Of a stretch of 32,239 nucleotides of DNA, positions 1-10,098 are shown piece after piece; within the stretch, counting starts at the first letter, position 1; the number at the start of each line of letters is the position of its first letter. Both the position numbers and the translations under genes were made by a program. The DNA comes from Didymodactylos carnosus. Its lineage: Eukaryota; Rotifera; Eurotatoria; Philodinida; Philodinidae. The notes beneath the pieces are model-generated. The model ran no database searches. It saw only the letters and a program-made list of their open reading frames with translations, and was not told the DNA's origin. The stretch spans positions 1 through 32,239 of the forward strand of contig CAJNOQ010001006.1 of NCBI GenBank assembly GCA_905250885.1. Reading direction: 5' to 3'.

Positions 1-2080
1 AAAGGAAAACCACATAGGATTAATATATTAAAAAGGAATCGAACTAAACAGTATTAATCGTAGAACAAGAAGAATAGAATTATTTATTATTTTACGATGT
101 AAACATGAAAATATACAAACGAAAAAAAAACGTTCAGTTTTAATTTTATTAACACCATTTTTCTCATGTTGAATGAAGAATAATAATATGTTCGACAAAG
201 TAAGACATTAGATTCATTAAAATTTATTAAATTGGGACTATGCATCAAAGGTGGAGAGATATCATGCTTATTCGGACGGTTAATAAGAAAAGTCTACATT
301 TTTTTTCTAAAAAGTATTGTCTAAATTTACAAAAAATTGAGTTTTTAATTCTGAAATAGTTTTATTAAAAAAAAATAGTTTTATAAAAACATACAATGCA
401 AATACTGTTGTTAATACGGAAAATGAGCAAGTTGATCGAATTCTAATCACGAATAGAAAACATAGTCGACATAGTTTTCTCATTTCTAGAAATAAGCTAT
501 CGTTGCATTTCTTACCGTTTTCTAATTATAGAATAAAAGACATGTGATAATTTAAAACTATGATGCCTGGATTGAACATGGGATATGTTTGTTTGTGTAT
601 GAATATAAAAGGAAATTGGAGCTGATTTTATTTTATAGTTTCGATTATTATACACACACACTCTATGCTATTGTCGACTGATTGTTGTCGTATATTTATC
701 TTAGTATGGTGTTTGTTAAGAGGTACATTTCTTTATAAATAATTAATATTATTCAATTCAATACAGTGCTAATAGAGAATCTAAGCGAAACTAAGTTGAT
801 GTTTCTTTCTTGTTTTAAAGATCCTGTAACGTCAACATTATGCAAAAGATTTGCTATTAGAAAAGTTAGATATATCTTTTTTATTAAATCAGTCAAAAAA
901 TTATCAAGATCTTTAGAACAAATATTCTAGGATGTTGAGCATTTTTTCACATTTTCTTATCTTGTGTGACAGTCATCACCATCCCACATATGATTATACA
1001 AGATCTTAGATTCTTTCTCAAATACCTATGTGCAACAACGAAAAATATTTGCATTTATATGTTTACAAGAGTATAAAAAAATCGAGGATATGGTATCTAT
1101 TGAAATCTTGGGTGTAAGAAATCGAGCAACTGTAACATCTGGACTTTTTGAAATTGTTTGAGTTTTGATGCTTTCTTTGTTACTCTTATATTTCAAGAAT
1201 ACAAGCGAAAATAAATCTGGTATAGTAATCTAAAAGTTAAATTATCGAAAAACACAATGTCAATTTTTTTACGAATACGACCAATAAGTTTTTTTATGAA
1301 ACTTTGGTTCAGATTTACTGGAAAATTTAAGAACCCAAAATTTTGATTACTAGACGTGTTATCAGAAAATTAATAATTAAAGTAAGTATTGCATATATAG
1401 AGAGAACTAATATTAAAAAATAGAGAGAGTTGTCTCATGATTAAATAGATCTGACTTGCTACACGACAGAAAGTGGATGCTTCTTGAATTTACAAAGATA
1501 GACATTTTCAGAGTGCACTTCTTATTTTTTCCGTACTCAGACTCCTATTAGGTATGCACCAGTTATAGACCAGTTATTTCTGATTGTTTTTTGGGTCATT
1601 CAGCAAAAAATTGTTATAACATGATTATTAGGGATCGATGCGACTTGCGAAACATCTCATTTTATAGAAGAATGTCTGCTCTATCTATTGGCACCTAACA
1701 AAAAACGAAAGGATAAAAGAAAGACGCTGAAGAGTGAAGAGACATGAACGATTATCATGTACAATTTTAATATTCTAGATTGTTCATATTTGTACCACAA
1801 TTAAGTTTAAAGTTTTTTCTTTCAACAGATAAATAGAGTAAACATATGTCTACACAATGAGACATTCCACAGCTCGGGATCATTCTTAATAATCGCATTA
1901 TAACAATTTGGCGAAAACGGAGCTAATAATATTCTACCGATCACGAAATAATGTACTGATGTTGAGATGAATAAATGAACTCCATTCTACTATCAGTTTT
2001 CGATTTCTTCACCATCTTCGACTACTGCAAAGTCATTGCAAAATCCAATGCACACTAAAGCTAACACTTGGTATTACCAG
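1..2080. other. AT-rich intergenic region, no gene seen
   Basis: I see no convincing coding exon on either strand. Open frames are short and broken by stops every few tens of codons, as expected for such AT-rich DNA. Minor features are short A/T runs and a 9-bp tandem copy (ACCAGTTAT twice, near 1559-1580). The boundary at 2080 is where a terminal-inverted-repeat element begins. Confidence 0.5.
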
Positions 2081-2932
2081 TGGTCCAGATTAAATTGCCG
2101 ACTTTTGTAAAGCAATTTTCTCAGGTTAAGCTTGATTAGAAAATTTCGTTTGGGTAGTAAAAGATAGAGAATTTTACTTAGATTTCAGTTATATATTCCT
2201 TTTGAAATAAGTATTTCCTGTTGTTCTACAGCATTAGAAATGCTGAAAGCCGTAAAAAGCAGAGTTTCTCAGCACTTTGTATAGAATAATGTGCAGTTTT
2301 TAGTATTCAAACTAGTTTTGTTGCGCGATTTAGGCAAGATATGAAAAACTAGAATAAAGCCTTAATATTCTAGGTACAAAACCAAATTTTGGGACGACAT
2401 TTAACGATTAGGGGAATCAGTTACAAAATATGTCTCGTTATCAGGTTTTTGGGGCCCTTCATTGTATAAGTCAATATCACATCTCATTTATTATCACAGA
2501 CAGTAAACCTATGGGAAGAATGACATCTGCTGGACTTTGAAATTCTGCATCTGCACATATTTAAAAATAATTTTTGGTCGTCAGTGTTTGTAAAACACCG
2601 CCAAAAATCTCACCGACCGAAGATGTTTATTAATGTTTCAGAAACGAACATACCATCAGATACATCGAGAAATTCTGCATCTTTTATTACTAAAACCAAA
2701 TTTTTACGCTTCTTTAACTGAACAAAAATTTGTTTTCAAAACTTTCTAATTCTTTAGTTGGGCAATTCTGTTTTAAATGACTTTCAGCATTTTCTAATGC
2801 TGTAGAAAAACGGGAAATACTTATTTCAAAAGGAATATATGACACACTTATTTTATCATCCAAATGAAATTTTCTGATCAAGCTTAACCTGAGAAAAAAG
2901 CTTTACAAAAGCCGGCAATTTAATCTGGACCA
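2081..2932. mobile_element. Non-autonomous DNA element with long terminal inverted repeats
   Basis: Two arms in opposite orientation, 2081-2249 and 2781-2932, match over most of their length. Both read inward TGGTCCAGATTAAATTGCCG (last base A on the left), followed by shared blocks such as CTCAGGTTAAGCTTGAT and CCTTTTGAAATAAGTATTTC. Both arms end internally at the same small hairpin (CAGCATT-AGA-AATGCTG on the left, 2229-2245). The roughly 530-bp centre shows no transposase frame and contains a further hairpin at 2570-2608. The left outer edge (TACCAG before TGGTCC) recalls Tc1/mariner-type ends, but no clean target-site duplication is visible, so superfamily assignment is inference. Differences and indels between the arms suggest an old copy. 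Confidence 0.75.
2570..2608. repeat. Imperfect hairpin inside the 2081-2932 element
   Basis: The left half ATTTTTGGTCG...GTGTTT pairs with AAACACCGCCAAAAAT around a tiny loop. It lies close to the middle of the larger inverted-repeat element and may be a nested palindromic core. Confidence 0.5.
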
Positions 2933-4796
2933 TCCATTACGGCTTATTCACTCACTCTCACGATCCACCTTTCCCCTACGTCGTCACTTGCGTCAGAAAT
3001 ACTATATTAATAGGCTTATTTCTTAAAGTAGCAAAGTTTCTTACTCCTTCTCTGATTTGATAGACAAATGTTTCTTCAGATAAACTTGATGAGGCGTCAA
3101 ACCGAAAATCATATTTGAAGATACAAATCTGAACGTTTCAAATACGGGCGTGTAAGACCGAACCGACCGTTCAGGATTCTGCTTGATTCATTAATATAGC
3201 ATGTTTGATTGCGGCTAAAATCGGGTTTAGCTAAGTTAACGAACATTTTCGTTTACAATAGAAAAGATCTTCAGGTTTGGAAAGCTTCGTTCCTTTCTGC
3301 ATATCAACAAGAATAGAATTCTCTTATATAGTCTAATTATTAACTATATATTCAACGTAGATTGTCATTTTTCTAGTAGACAGAAAGTTTTTCAATATTT
3401 ATATCATGTCAGCAGAGATAGAGAAACAGTTTCCACTTTCTAGTCTTAACACATTGTTCAACTGCAAAAATTTGTTCGTGTGTGGTACTGCTATTTCCTT
3501 CGCATGCAGGACCTATGCATTGAGAAAACTCTTCACATTTCTTGCGAACAATCTAGTCTTGGTTTTAAATACTTCATCTCTGAGTTCTATTCTACTAACT
3601 ATCAGATTTCGTGCTTTGCTCCGTTTCTGCTCTTCTCTAAAGAAAGGTAGAGAAGCTGACTAAAATAGTAGTAACAAGAATATTGTTTTCTCAGCACTGG
3701 CGACTTCAGCAATTTCCATTGACATCAAAAACAATTTTTAAAAGTTTCTACATTTTAAAAAATTATTGATCTTTACTTTCCTATCACTTCTTTATTGTTA
3801 TTGTATAAAAAATTGTTGAAATTTGTAAAAAACTTATCATTTTCATCACATTTGGAGAAGGTGACGATTGATTGACTTTTAGTCATATCAAAGACAGATT
3901 TCTATTCCTTTATTAATTTACTGGAAATAGTTCTCCTATGCATTATGACTCAATATGATTCAATTATGCAAGTTGAATTTTTCTTCGATCTTATTAAGAT
4001 TTAAAGCAATATTTGGGCTTTATTTATATGTCAAGGTTAGACTAAATTATGGTTCTAGTTTTCCTTAACGTATGTGCATAAATAACAAACTGTAAACCTA
4101 AATTTATGAGTTTGAGTGTGTATCTGTACAAAATTAATTTCTGATGTGTTTTTAAATATTTTTTCATTGCGTAAGTTTTAAAATATTGTAATGGGTTGAT
4201 TTGCGTGTGTATTCTGAAATAACAGAGCTCAGATTAATTAAATAAATAAAAAATAAATGAGCGAGATATAAGATGAAGCTTCAAAATAAAATATTTGCAA
4301 CGAACATGATGTGAGATGATGATTCAAATATTTTTCTTCAAAAAGTTCTAATAGTCTCCAAATACAAAATCTCCATGAAGTTTTACATTACTAAAATTTT
4401 GCAATCGGCAATCATCGATATTACACCGGTACATACTGATAGACTCTGTAATTTTGAGCTGTTTCATGGTATCTTCCTCCTCTTTTTTCATCTTGTCGAC
4501 AAAGGTGGAAGCAAAGGTCCGATTGACTCTAAATGTATACTAGAGATAGAATATTGAAAAAGAACATCGATATATTTTGCTCAGAACTTTTTTGACATAT
4601 TCTTCCATGACTTTTTTCTGGAGACAACAGTTGTCATCCATCACGTTATGACCCCTCGAAAAAATGATCTAATTGAGCTAAAATTTTTACTAGAGATACT
4701 TCAGATCCTATCTCAGATTCTAAATTTCTTTTTCAAAAAATATCCTTTCCCTCTCGACATATTCGGAAAACACTGACAATTCTGCGTATAAACTCG
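2933..4796. other. Intergenic region, no gene supported
   Basis: The longest open frame starting at a true ATG (3406-3663, 85 codons) has no recognisable domain, low-complexity serine/leucine-rich content, and no plausible splice partner either side. I do not call it a gene. Nothing else of note was found apart from AT-rich low-complexity stretches. Confidence 0.4.
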
Positions 4797-5173
4797 ACTG
4801 TTGATTTTGATTTGATCGTAATGGTATACCACTGGAACAGAAAAAATAAAGTTGGTTTTGAGTTGCTGAAAAGTGCTCTTTCGTATTCAGCACACTTGAT
4901 AACTCAGAAGATTTTGTATTTTGGGCGAGGGGTACTTCCAAAAGTTTAGGAAAAATTTTCAAACTAATATTATTTTCTCATGGAAACTTTTTTTGCGCCG
5001 TTTTGTTTGAAAATTTTTCCTAAACCTTTGAAGGTACCCCTCGCCAAAAATAGAAAATTTTCTGAGTTATCAAGTGTGCTAGATACGAAAAAGCACTTTT
5101 CAGCAACTCAAAACCAACTTTATTTTTTCTGTTCCAGTGGTATGCCATTACAACCAAATCAAAATCAAAAGTC
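4797..5173. mobile_element. Foldback (snapback) element with ~168-bp arms and a 40-nt spacer
   Basis: Left arm 4797-4964 and right arm 5005-5173 are near-complete reverse complements separated by only 40 nt. Shared blocks include TACCACTGGAACAGAAAAAA, TAAAGTTGGTTTTGAGTTGC and GTTTAGGAAAAATTTTCAAAC-type inner ends. Both arms therefore translate to nearly the same peptide on opposite strands (containing ATQNQLYFFCSSG), which is a by-product of the palindrome, not two genes. The arms differ at scattered positions, so this is not an assembly mirror artefact. No transposase is present. It could be a foldback-type transposon or an inverted duplication of one repeat unit. Confidence 0.8.
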
Positions 5174-5308
5174 TGAGCAGCTTTTCCGGTGATATATGGC
5201 TGGATTAGAACTGCTCATGGTTAAATATCATTTTTGTATTACAAATAACATTAGACAAGATACTTTTTTTTGACACATTTGCAACGATGCTTATAATAAC
5301 ACTCCTAT

Positions 5309-5583
5309 GCACACAACTATTATTGATTTTTTATTTCAAAAAAACCCGAAGCTTTCGATTACGATCCATAATCATCATCAGCTATAGTTTACAATAAAAA
5401 ATACGACTATATATAAATACGACTATATTCAGTCGTTCTTTCCCATTCTTTTTTTTCGCTTTTTGCTTTTCACTATTCACTCACTTTTCGCTCTCGTTCT
5501 TTTTGTTCTTATAAACATATATTGAACACTGCAATCGAAAGATTCGGATTTTTTTAAATAAAACATCAATGATTGTTGTGTGC
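5309..5583. mobile_element. Small inverted-repeat (MITE-like) element
   Basis: Arms 5309-5361 and 5531-5583 are inverted copies. Both read inward GCACACAAC, then ATTGAT, a TTTTATTT run, an A-run, CCGAA and CTTTCGATT. The interior holds a two-copy tandem repeat of AAATACGACTATAT (5399-5412 and 5415-5428) and a T/C-rich tract. An 11-bp direct repeat, CAACGATGCTT, lies outside the arms at 5282-5292 and 5639-5649 and could be a long target-site duplication or chance. There is no coding capacity. Confidence 0.6.
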
Positions 5584-5649
5584 AGACGATTCTTGTTATC
5601 TTTACTGAATTAATATTACAACAAACAATACTGGTATTCAACGATGCTT

Positions 5650-6372
5650 GTATTTCGATGAAGAACTATCTGAAAACTTTGAAAGATGTTTCATTGTAAA
5701 GAGTACACTTTACTCTATCAGACGATGCATAAGAAAATATTTTCAATGTGCTCGAAATGAGAGAAAAATGAAACAAAAAAAAAGAGTATTTTCTCGAAAA
5801 AAATTTAGAAAATTGATAACTCTTTCAAAAATATCATGGAAAGCTCGAAGTGGCCTCATCTTGTGACAAGCTTTCCTCTACATTAGAATATATGAAACTC
5901 AAAATCGGAGTTTTTTTCAAAAAAGGGGCAGAGTATACCCTTAAAGAGAAATTTATGACCATCAAAGTTGAGAATGAGGACATATTTCACATCGATTTTA
6001 AATTAGCAAATTATTCTGAAAAGCGTTAAAATGATTAATGTATTTTCGATAGAATGTGTAGATAAGTATTAGCATCATTGAAGAAGTTGAATAATTTTTT
6101 GTTTTTTCTTCATACCACATGTATGAGCTGTCATATTTTTGCTGTGCACATTAGAAAACGCATTTTTTTTAATGATTTTTTAAACTGTTTTCCTATCTAA
6201 TCTCTTCTAAATAAGACAACGATATTGTATTTTTCTGTAAAAATATTTTGATTGTTTAATACGTCATAATAGGACAATGATCTTGTGATAATTCTATTTT
6301 TATTTACTTCATTTAGATGATATCTGTCTAACAGATACATTTAACATCAATTTTCCATCTGGTTTTTAAATT
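5650..6372. promoter_or_regulatory. Upstream region of the GPCR gene
   Basis: This AT-rich stretch contains the presumed promoter and 5' UTR of the GPCR that starts at 6373. I see no defined TATA/initiator pair that stands out from the background. An open frame at 5648-5866 is lysine-rich and unrecognised, and I do not support it as a gene. Confidence 0.3.
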
Positions 6373-7881
6373 ATGATATCATCAACATCACTCTTATTAA
6401 CGTCAAATAATTGTAATAATTTGTCATCACCATCGTCAATATTAATATGGAACAATTGTTCAAAACAAGAAGAAATTGCTCGTCTTTTAGAGATATATAC
6501 ATATCCGATACTATTAATCATTGGTACAATTGGTAATTTACTCTCATTAATTGTTTTATTACAAATGCGTTCACATAGTGTTTATAGATATTTAACGTTT
6601 ATGTCCATAGCTGATACAGCGTTATTATATACAGGTCTATTGAGAGATTTATTATTATCATCTAATTTTCATATTCATATTCAAGGCAATTTATTGTGTA
6701 AAATACACGTGTTTTTCTTCTATAATACATTTCATTTATCCTCATGGTTTCGTTGTTGTTTAAATTTGGATCGTTATGTTGCTGTTAAATTTCCCATATA
6801 CACTTCAAAATGGTGTAGAACTAAACAGGCATGCATCAATACATGTATTATTACTATTCTCTTTTCAATACTCAATTTTCATTTAATTTTATTTGTACAT
6901 GGTGATATGGATTCATCTATTATCTCTTATTCGACAACAGTAAATCCATTTCAATATCAGAAATGTTATTTAAATAATCATTATCAACAATTTTTCTTAT
7001 CAATTTATTCATGGATAGATATGCTTGTTGTAACTATTATACCTTTTCTATTTATTATTATGTGTAATTTAACTGTAATAAATCGAGTATTCATTGTTCG
7101 ACAAATTAATTCTACAAAATCAAAACAAGCTCATCATACTCATCAGCCTGCAATTAGATCAAAAGCAACAAATCGTTTAAGAAGTTTATGTTTAATGATG
7201 ATATGTAGTTCGGTTATTTTTGTTGCTACCACATTACCAGTCACTGCTTTCATTATTGATTTGAACGCTCATAATGTAACAGAGAAAAAACTACGTTGTC
7301 GTAAAGTTCAGTGGACAATATACAATATTTTGATGTATTTAAATTATGCTTCGATTTTGACATACTGTTTATCCGGTACAGAATTTCGTCACGTACTCAA
7401 GCAAACTCTCACATGTTTCAAATCTCAGTCATCAATAGTTTCATTACTTAATAAAGATATTCAAAAACAAAAAAAAAAGACTAATAAACTAAAATATCAT
7501 CATCAGCAACAACAACAACAACATAGATATATATCATCTTCAAACTATCAAACACGACAACAAACACCAACCACACATTGGGGGAATTTTTTTCTACCGT
7601 TTAAGTTAACGTTAAGTACAAATCGTCTGAATGATCGAAGAAAATCGTCATTATCTATATGTCCAAGTCACGTTGTCAACAATGAACCGAGTATTGGATT
7701 TCAAAATAACAATTCAACATCAAATAATCAAATTAATACGGGAAAAACATGTTTACAAATAAATACCGTGCATCATCATAACCAACCATCGTGCTCACAT
7801 TTTCTTACATTAAATACAAACGTATACGATTCATCAGTAAGAAGAAGTTCAGCAAAAACGAGTATTTACGAACAAAATTGA
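6373..7881 (+). CDS. Class A (rhodopsin-like) G-protein-coupled receptor, neuropeptide-receptor type
   Basis: This single-exon gene encodes 502 residues with seven hydrophobic segments. Predicted helices: TM1 about 42-65 with the GNLLS motif (N55), TM2 about 73-94 (SIADTALL), TM3 about 110-133 ending in an intact DRY motif (133-135), TM4 about 153-175, TM5 about 207-232 with a conserved proline (P224), TM6 about 272-297 with TTLP in place of CWxP, and TM7 about 314-333. C109 and C198 are placed for the usual TM3-ECL2 disulfide. N-glycosylation sequons occur at N16, N28 and N301. TM7 lacks a canonical NPxxY; the aligned residues read SILTY (327-331), as in many divergent invertebrate peptide receptors. 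The cytoplasmic tail is long (about 165 residues), basic, and contains a KKK run and a Gln/His-rich stretch. The family suggests plasma-membrane ligand sensing through heterotrimeric G proteins; the ligand cannot be told from sequence. The ATG at 6373 begins the frame before TM1. Candidate poly(A) signals AATAAA are at 8108 and 8153. Confidence 0.9.
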   Translation: MISSTSLLLTSNNCNNLSSPSSILIWNNCSKQEEIARLLEIYTYPILLIIGTIGNLLSLIVLLQMRSHSVYRYLTFMSIADTALLYTGLLRDLLLSSNFHIHIQGNLLCKIHVFFFYNTFHLSSWFRCCLNLDRYVAVKFPIYTSKWCRTKQACINTCIITILFSILNFHLILFVHGDMDSSIISYSTTVNPFQYQKCYLNNHYQQFFLSIYSWIDMLVVTIIPFLFIIMCNLTVINRVFIVRQINSTKSKQAHHTHQPAIRSKATNRLRSLCLMMICSSVIFVATTLPVTAFIIDLNAHNVTEKKLRCRKVQWTIYNILMYLNYASILTYCLSGTEFRHVLKQTLTCFKSQSSIVSLLNKDIQKQKKKTNKLKYHHQQQQQQHRYISSSNYQTRQQTPTTHWGNFFLPFKLTLSTNRLNDRRKSSLSICPSHVVNNEPSIGFQNNNSTSNNQINTGKTCLQINTVHHHNQPSCSHFLTLNTNVYDSSVRRSSAKTSIYEQN

Positions 7882-8719
7882 ACTTTTTTTCCATAATGTT
7901 TCGAAATTATTTTATTATTGTAAAATCGAATTTTCTTTTGTTATTCAATTAATTTGAGAAAAAAAATAGCAGAAAAATTGAGTAAAAGCAAAGATTGTTT
8001 AGCACAGCTGTAAAAACTTTATCTGCGTTGCTCACTGTTTTTGCCTTCATATCGTTCGCCGTATTCATCGTCTTTTTATTTTTTGAACAGACAAAGCCTT
8101 GTTCTATAATAAAAGAATTTCAGTTTTATTAAACAGCTGGTGACACTTCAATCAATAAAATTGAAATTTTTGTTACAAAACAAAGTGAAAGACAGTGCTA
8201 CAAAGCAAATTGATAAATCTAGCATGTGGGATATACTAATTTGTAAAAAAGAAATAGTAAGTCCCCTACTTTGAGCGTGGTATACCAAGACGAAAGCATT
8301 TTAAAGAGGAACCACTAGTTTATTGTTCGAAATCAATGCAAACGCGACATCCACAAAGCTCCGTTTTTTCTGATCATAATTAAAACATTTCGCTCGATAT
8401 AATATGTTACTCAGATTTTCAACGCTTAAAGAATCATCATAAGTGCTGTTCTTGCCCAAGCAAAAAATTGGGTCGGTTTTGCTTGGGTGTATACGTGTTC
8501 ATCTTGTTATTTTTTTAGGTGCTATAAAAAATGCTTTTCGAAATATACAACGTAGTTTACTATAAGATTAGAATACAAAATGGTAGTGGGCCCTATTGAA
8601 TCTTTTTGTACGCAATAAATTACTCAAGATCTTGAAAAAACTTATCAGAATCGCTTTGGAGCAAAAATATGAAAACTTCTTCCTTACTACTACAGCGAGG
8701 ACTAAACTTATTATCTTAT
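7882..8719. other. 3' flank of the GPCR and intergenic DNA
   Basis: This stretch contains the GPCR 3' UTR with AATAAA at 8108-8113, then noncoding DNA. A clean 11-bp hairpin lies at 8455-8487. Open frames in the second half are part of an old inverted repeat and show no domain. Confidence 0.4.
8455..8487. repeat. Perfect 11-bp stem-loop
   Basis: CCCAAGCAAAA (8455-8465) pairs exactly with TTTTGCTTGGG (8477-8487) across an 11-nt loop. It lies beyond the GPCR poly(A) signals. Function is unknown; it may be a remnant of a palindromic element. Confidence 0.6.
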
Positions 8720-9013
8720 CACCAAATCGAAAAGTTATAAAAGCTTCTTTGATCAAAAGTGATTGCAGATTTGCCTTCTCCGTAGTCGATTACCTTGTAC
8801 ACGATAACTCTTGGGTCAGGGTACTTCAGAAAGAGATTTGCTCAAAAATTTTCGAAAAAGTCACCGCATGGGACCAGAGGTCAAACGATGTCGAAAATTT
8901 GTTTTGAAATACCCCGATTCAAAAGTTATCATCTGCAAGATAATCGCCTATGGCGAAGATGAATCTGCAATCGGTTTTAACCGAAGACGCTCTTAAAATT
9001 TTTCGATTTGGCG
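8720..9013. mobile_element. Old foldback/inverted repeat, diverged arms
   Basis: Left arm about 8720-8845 and right arm about 8893-9013 are inverted copies with obvious divergence. Shared inward blocks include CCAAATCGAAAA, GATTGCAGATT, GTCGATTA/GGCGATTA, GATAAC and GGGTA. The spacer is roughly 45 nt, close to that of the foldback at 4797-5173. Similarity fades outwards, perhaps to about 8685 and 9055. Several overlapping open frames on both strands are consequences of the palindrome. No transposase is visible. Confidence 0.6.
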
Positions 9014-9059
9014 ATATGTTTACAGAGCGAAGTGACTAACTAAAACTTTAATAACTTTG

Positions 9060-10078
9060 CTGTTTAGACACTAATAAACAAGTACATCACTGTACTCTCA
9101 AATATGCATCTATATACAGGTTTCAACCTATTCAAGCTATGCATAAAATCTATAGTGATTGGGTAGTCATATCAAAGTAGAATCTACTGACGTTTTATAT
9201 CACGTAACTGACAAGAAGTATATGGTTCATGGACAACAAATTGACGATCACTAATATAGATAGTCTAATTGCATCTTTGTCGCAACTAAATGGGAGAGTT
9301 TATCCAGAATAAGAAAAACGACAATGTAATCGTACCCAGCATTCTCCAAAATCCCTGGCATGTTTCTATGCGATATGATAGATGGAAATAAAATTACGTG
9401 ATTTGTAAGTATATCTACAATTTGTGCATAACAATTCATGTAACCTAAATTGTAATCAAAGTATACAATGATACGCCTAATTGCACCCGTAATATAAGTA
9501 AGGTATAAATGTAACAAGAGTTAATCGAGAATAAAATAAAGACTTTTATATAGATCAAAGAAAGTGCAATTAACGAACGAGGAATTAACATATACATTAT
9601 TTTTCTATAGAAGAATCCTCACACGCGTGCACAGACCAAGAAAAAGTATTTTTAAAGTCAAAGATAGAGCATCGTTAAATGCATTTTAACTCTAGAGCAA
9701 TAAAGCTATAAAATTTACATACATACAGTCGATTCAAGCATAAATAATAATATCATAACAGACTGTAATTTATAGAAAGCTGTTTTACACAAATATAAAC
9801 GAAAATTGCACATATTGTAAATATCAAAACTCCCTGAAACTTCATCATGTAAATGCATTAAAAAACATCATTTTCCATGTTATGAGAGCCTATTGTTAAT
9901 GCTGTAAACGCTGGAAAAAGCTAATAATTTCGTACTGTAAATCAGAAAGAGGGGGGAGGGATAAAAAAGATTTGATCGTCTGTTTTCCAGGGTTTTCTGG
10001 CTTTAAGCTTCAAACTTCCATTTCCTTCGGGAAAACGGACAGGTCCTTGGAAGTTTTCACAAAAAATATCAAGAAATC
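9060..10078. other. Intergenic DNA with an unrecognised minus-strand open frame
   Basis: The only item of note is an 88-codon minus-strand frame (9251-9517). It starts at a non-ATG codon in its annotated extent, encodes a hydrophobic unrecognised sequence, and has a stop directly before the region TGATCGTC. A G-rich patch (AGAGGGGGGAGGGA) lies near 9949-9961. I do not call a gene here. Confidence 0.3.
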
Positions 10079-10098
10079 AAGATCTTGGCCAAGATCTT
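10079..10098. repeat. Perfect 20-bp palindrome
   Basis: AAGATCTTGGCCAAGATCTT reads identically on both strands. Its half-site TCAAGATCTTA or a close variant recurs at 11416-11426 and 12106-12116, which suggests a dispersed repeat in the 10-12 kb region. Confidence 0.6.

Noticed and set aside
3406-3663. 85-codon open frame starting with ATG
   Set aside because: No domain, low-complexity composition, length compatible with chance, and no splice partner.
4720-5192. Two opposite-strand open frames with nearly the same protein (ATQNQLYFFCSSG core)
   Set aside because: They are mirror images produced by the 4797-5173 foldback; no start context, splice sites or domain supports a protein.
8455-8487. 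Stem-loop as a bacterial-type transcription terminator
   Set aside because: The window is eukaryotic and there is no T-run after the stem.
9251-9517. 88-codon minus-strand hydrophobic open frame
   Set aside because: Not recognised; neither a start nor splice signals give it a believable gene model.
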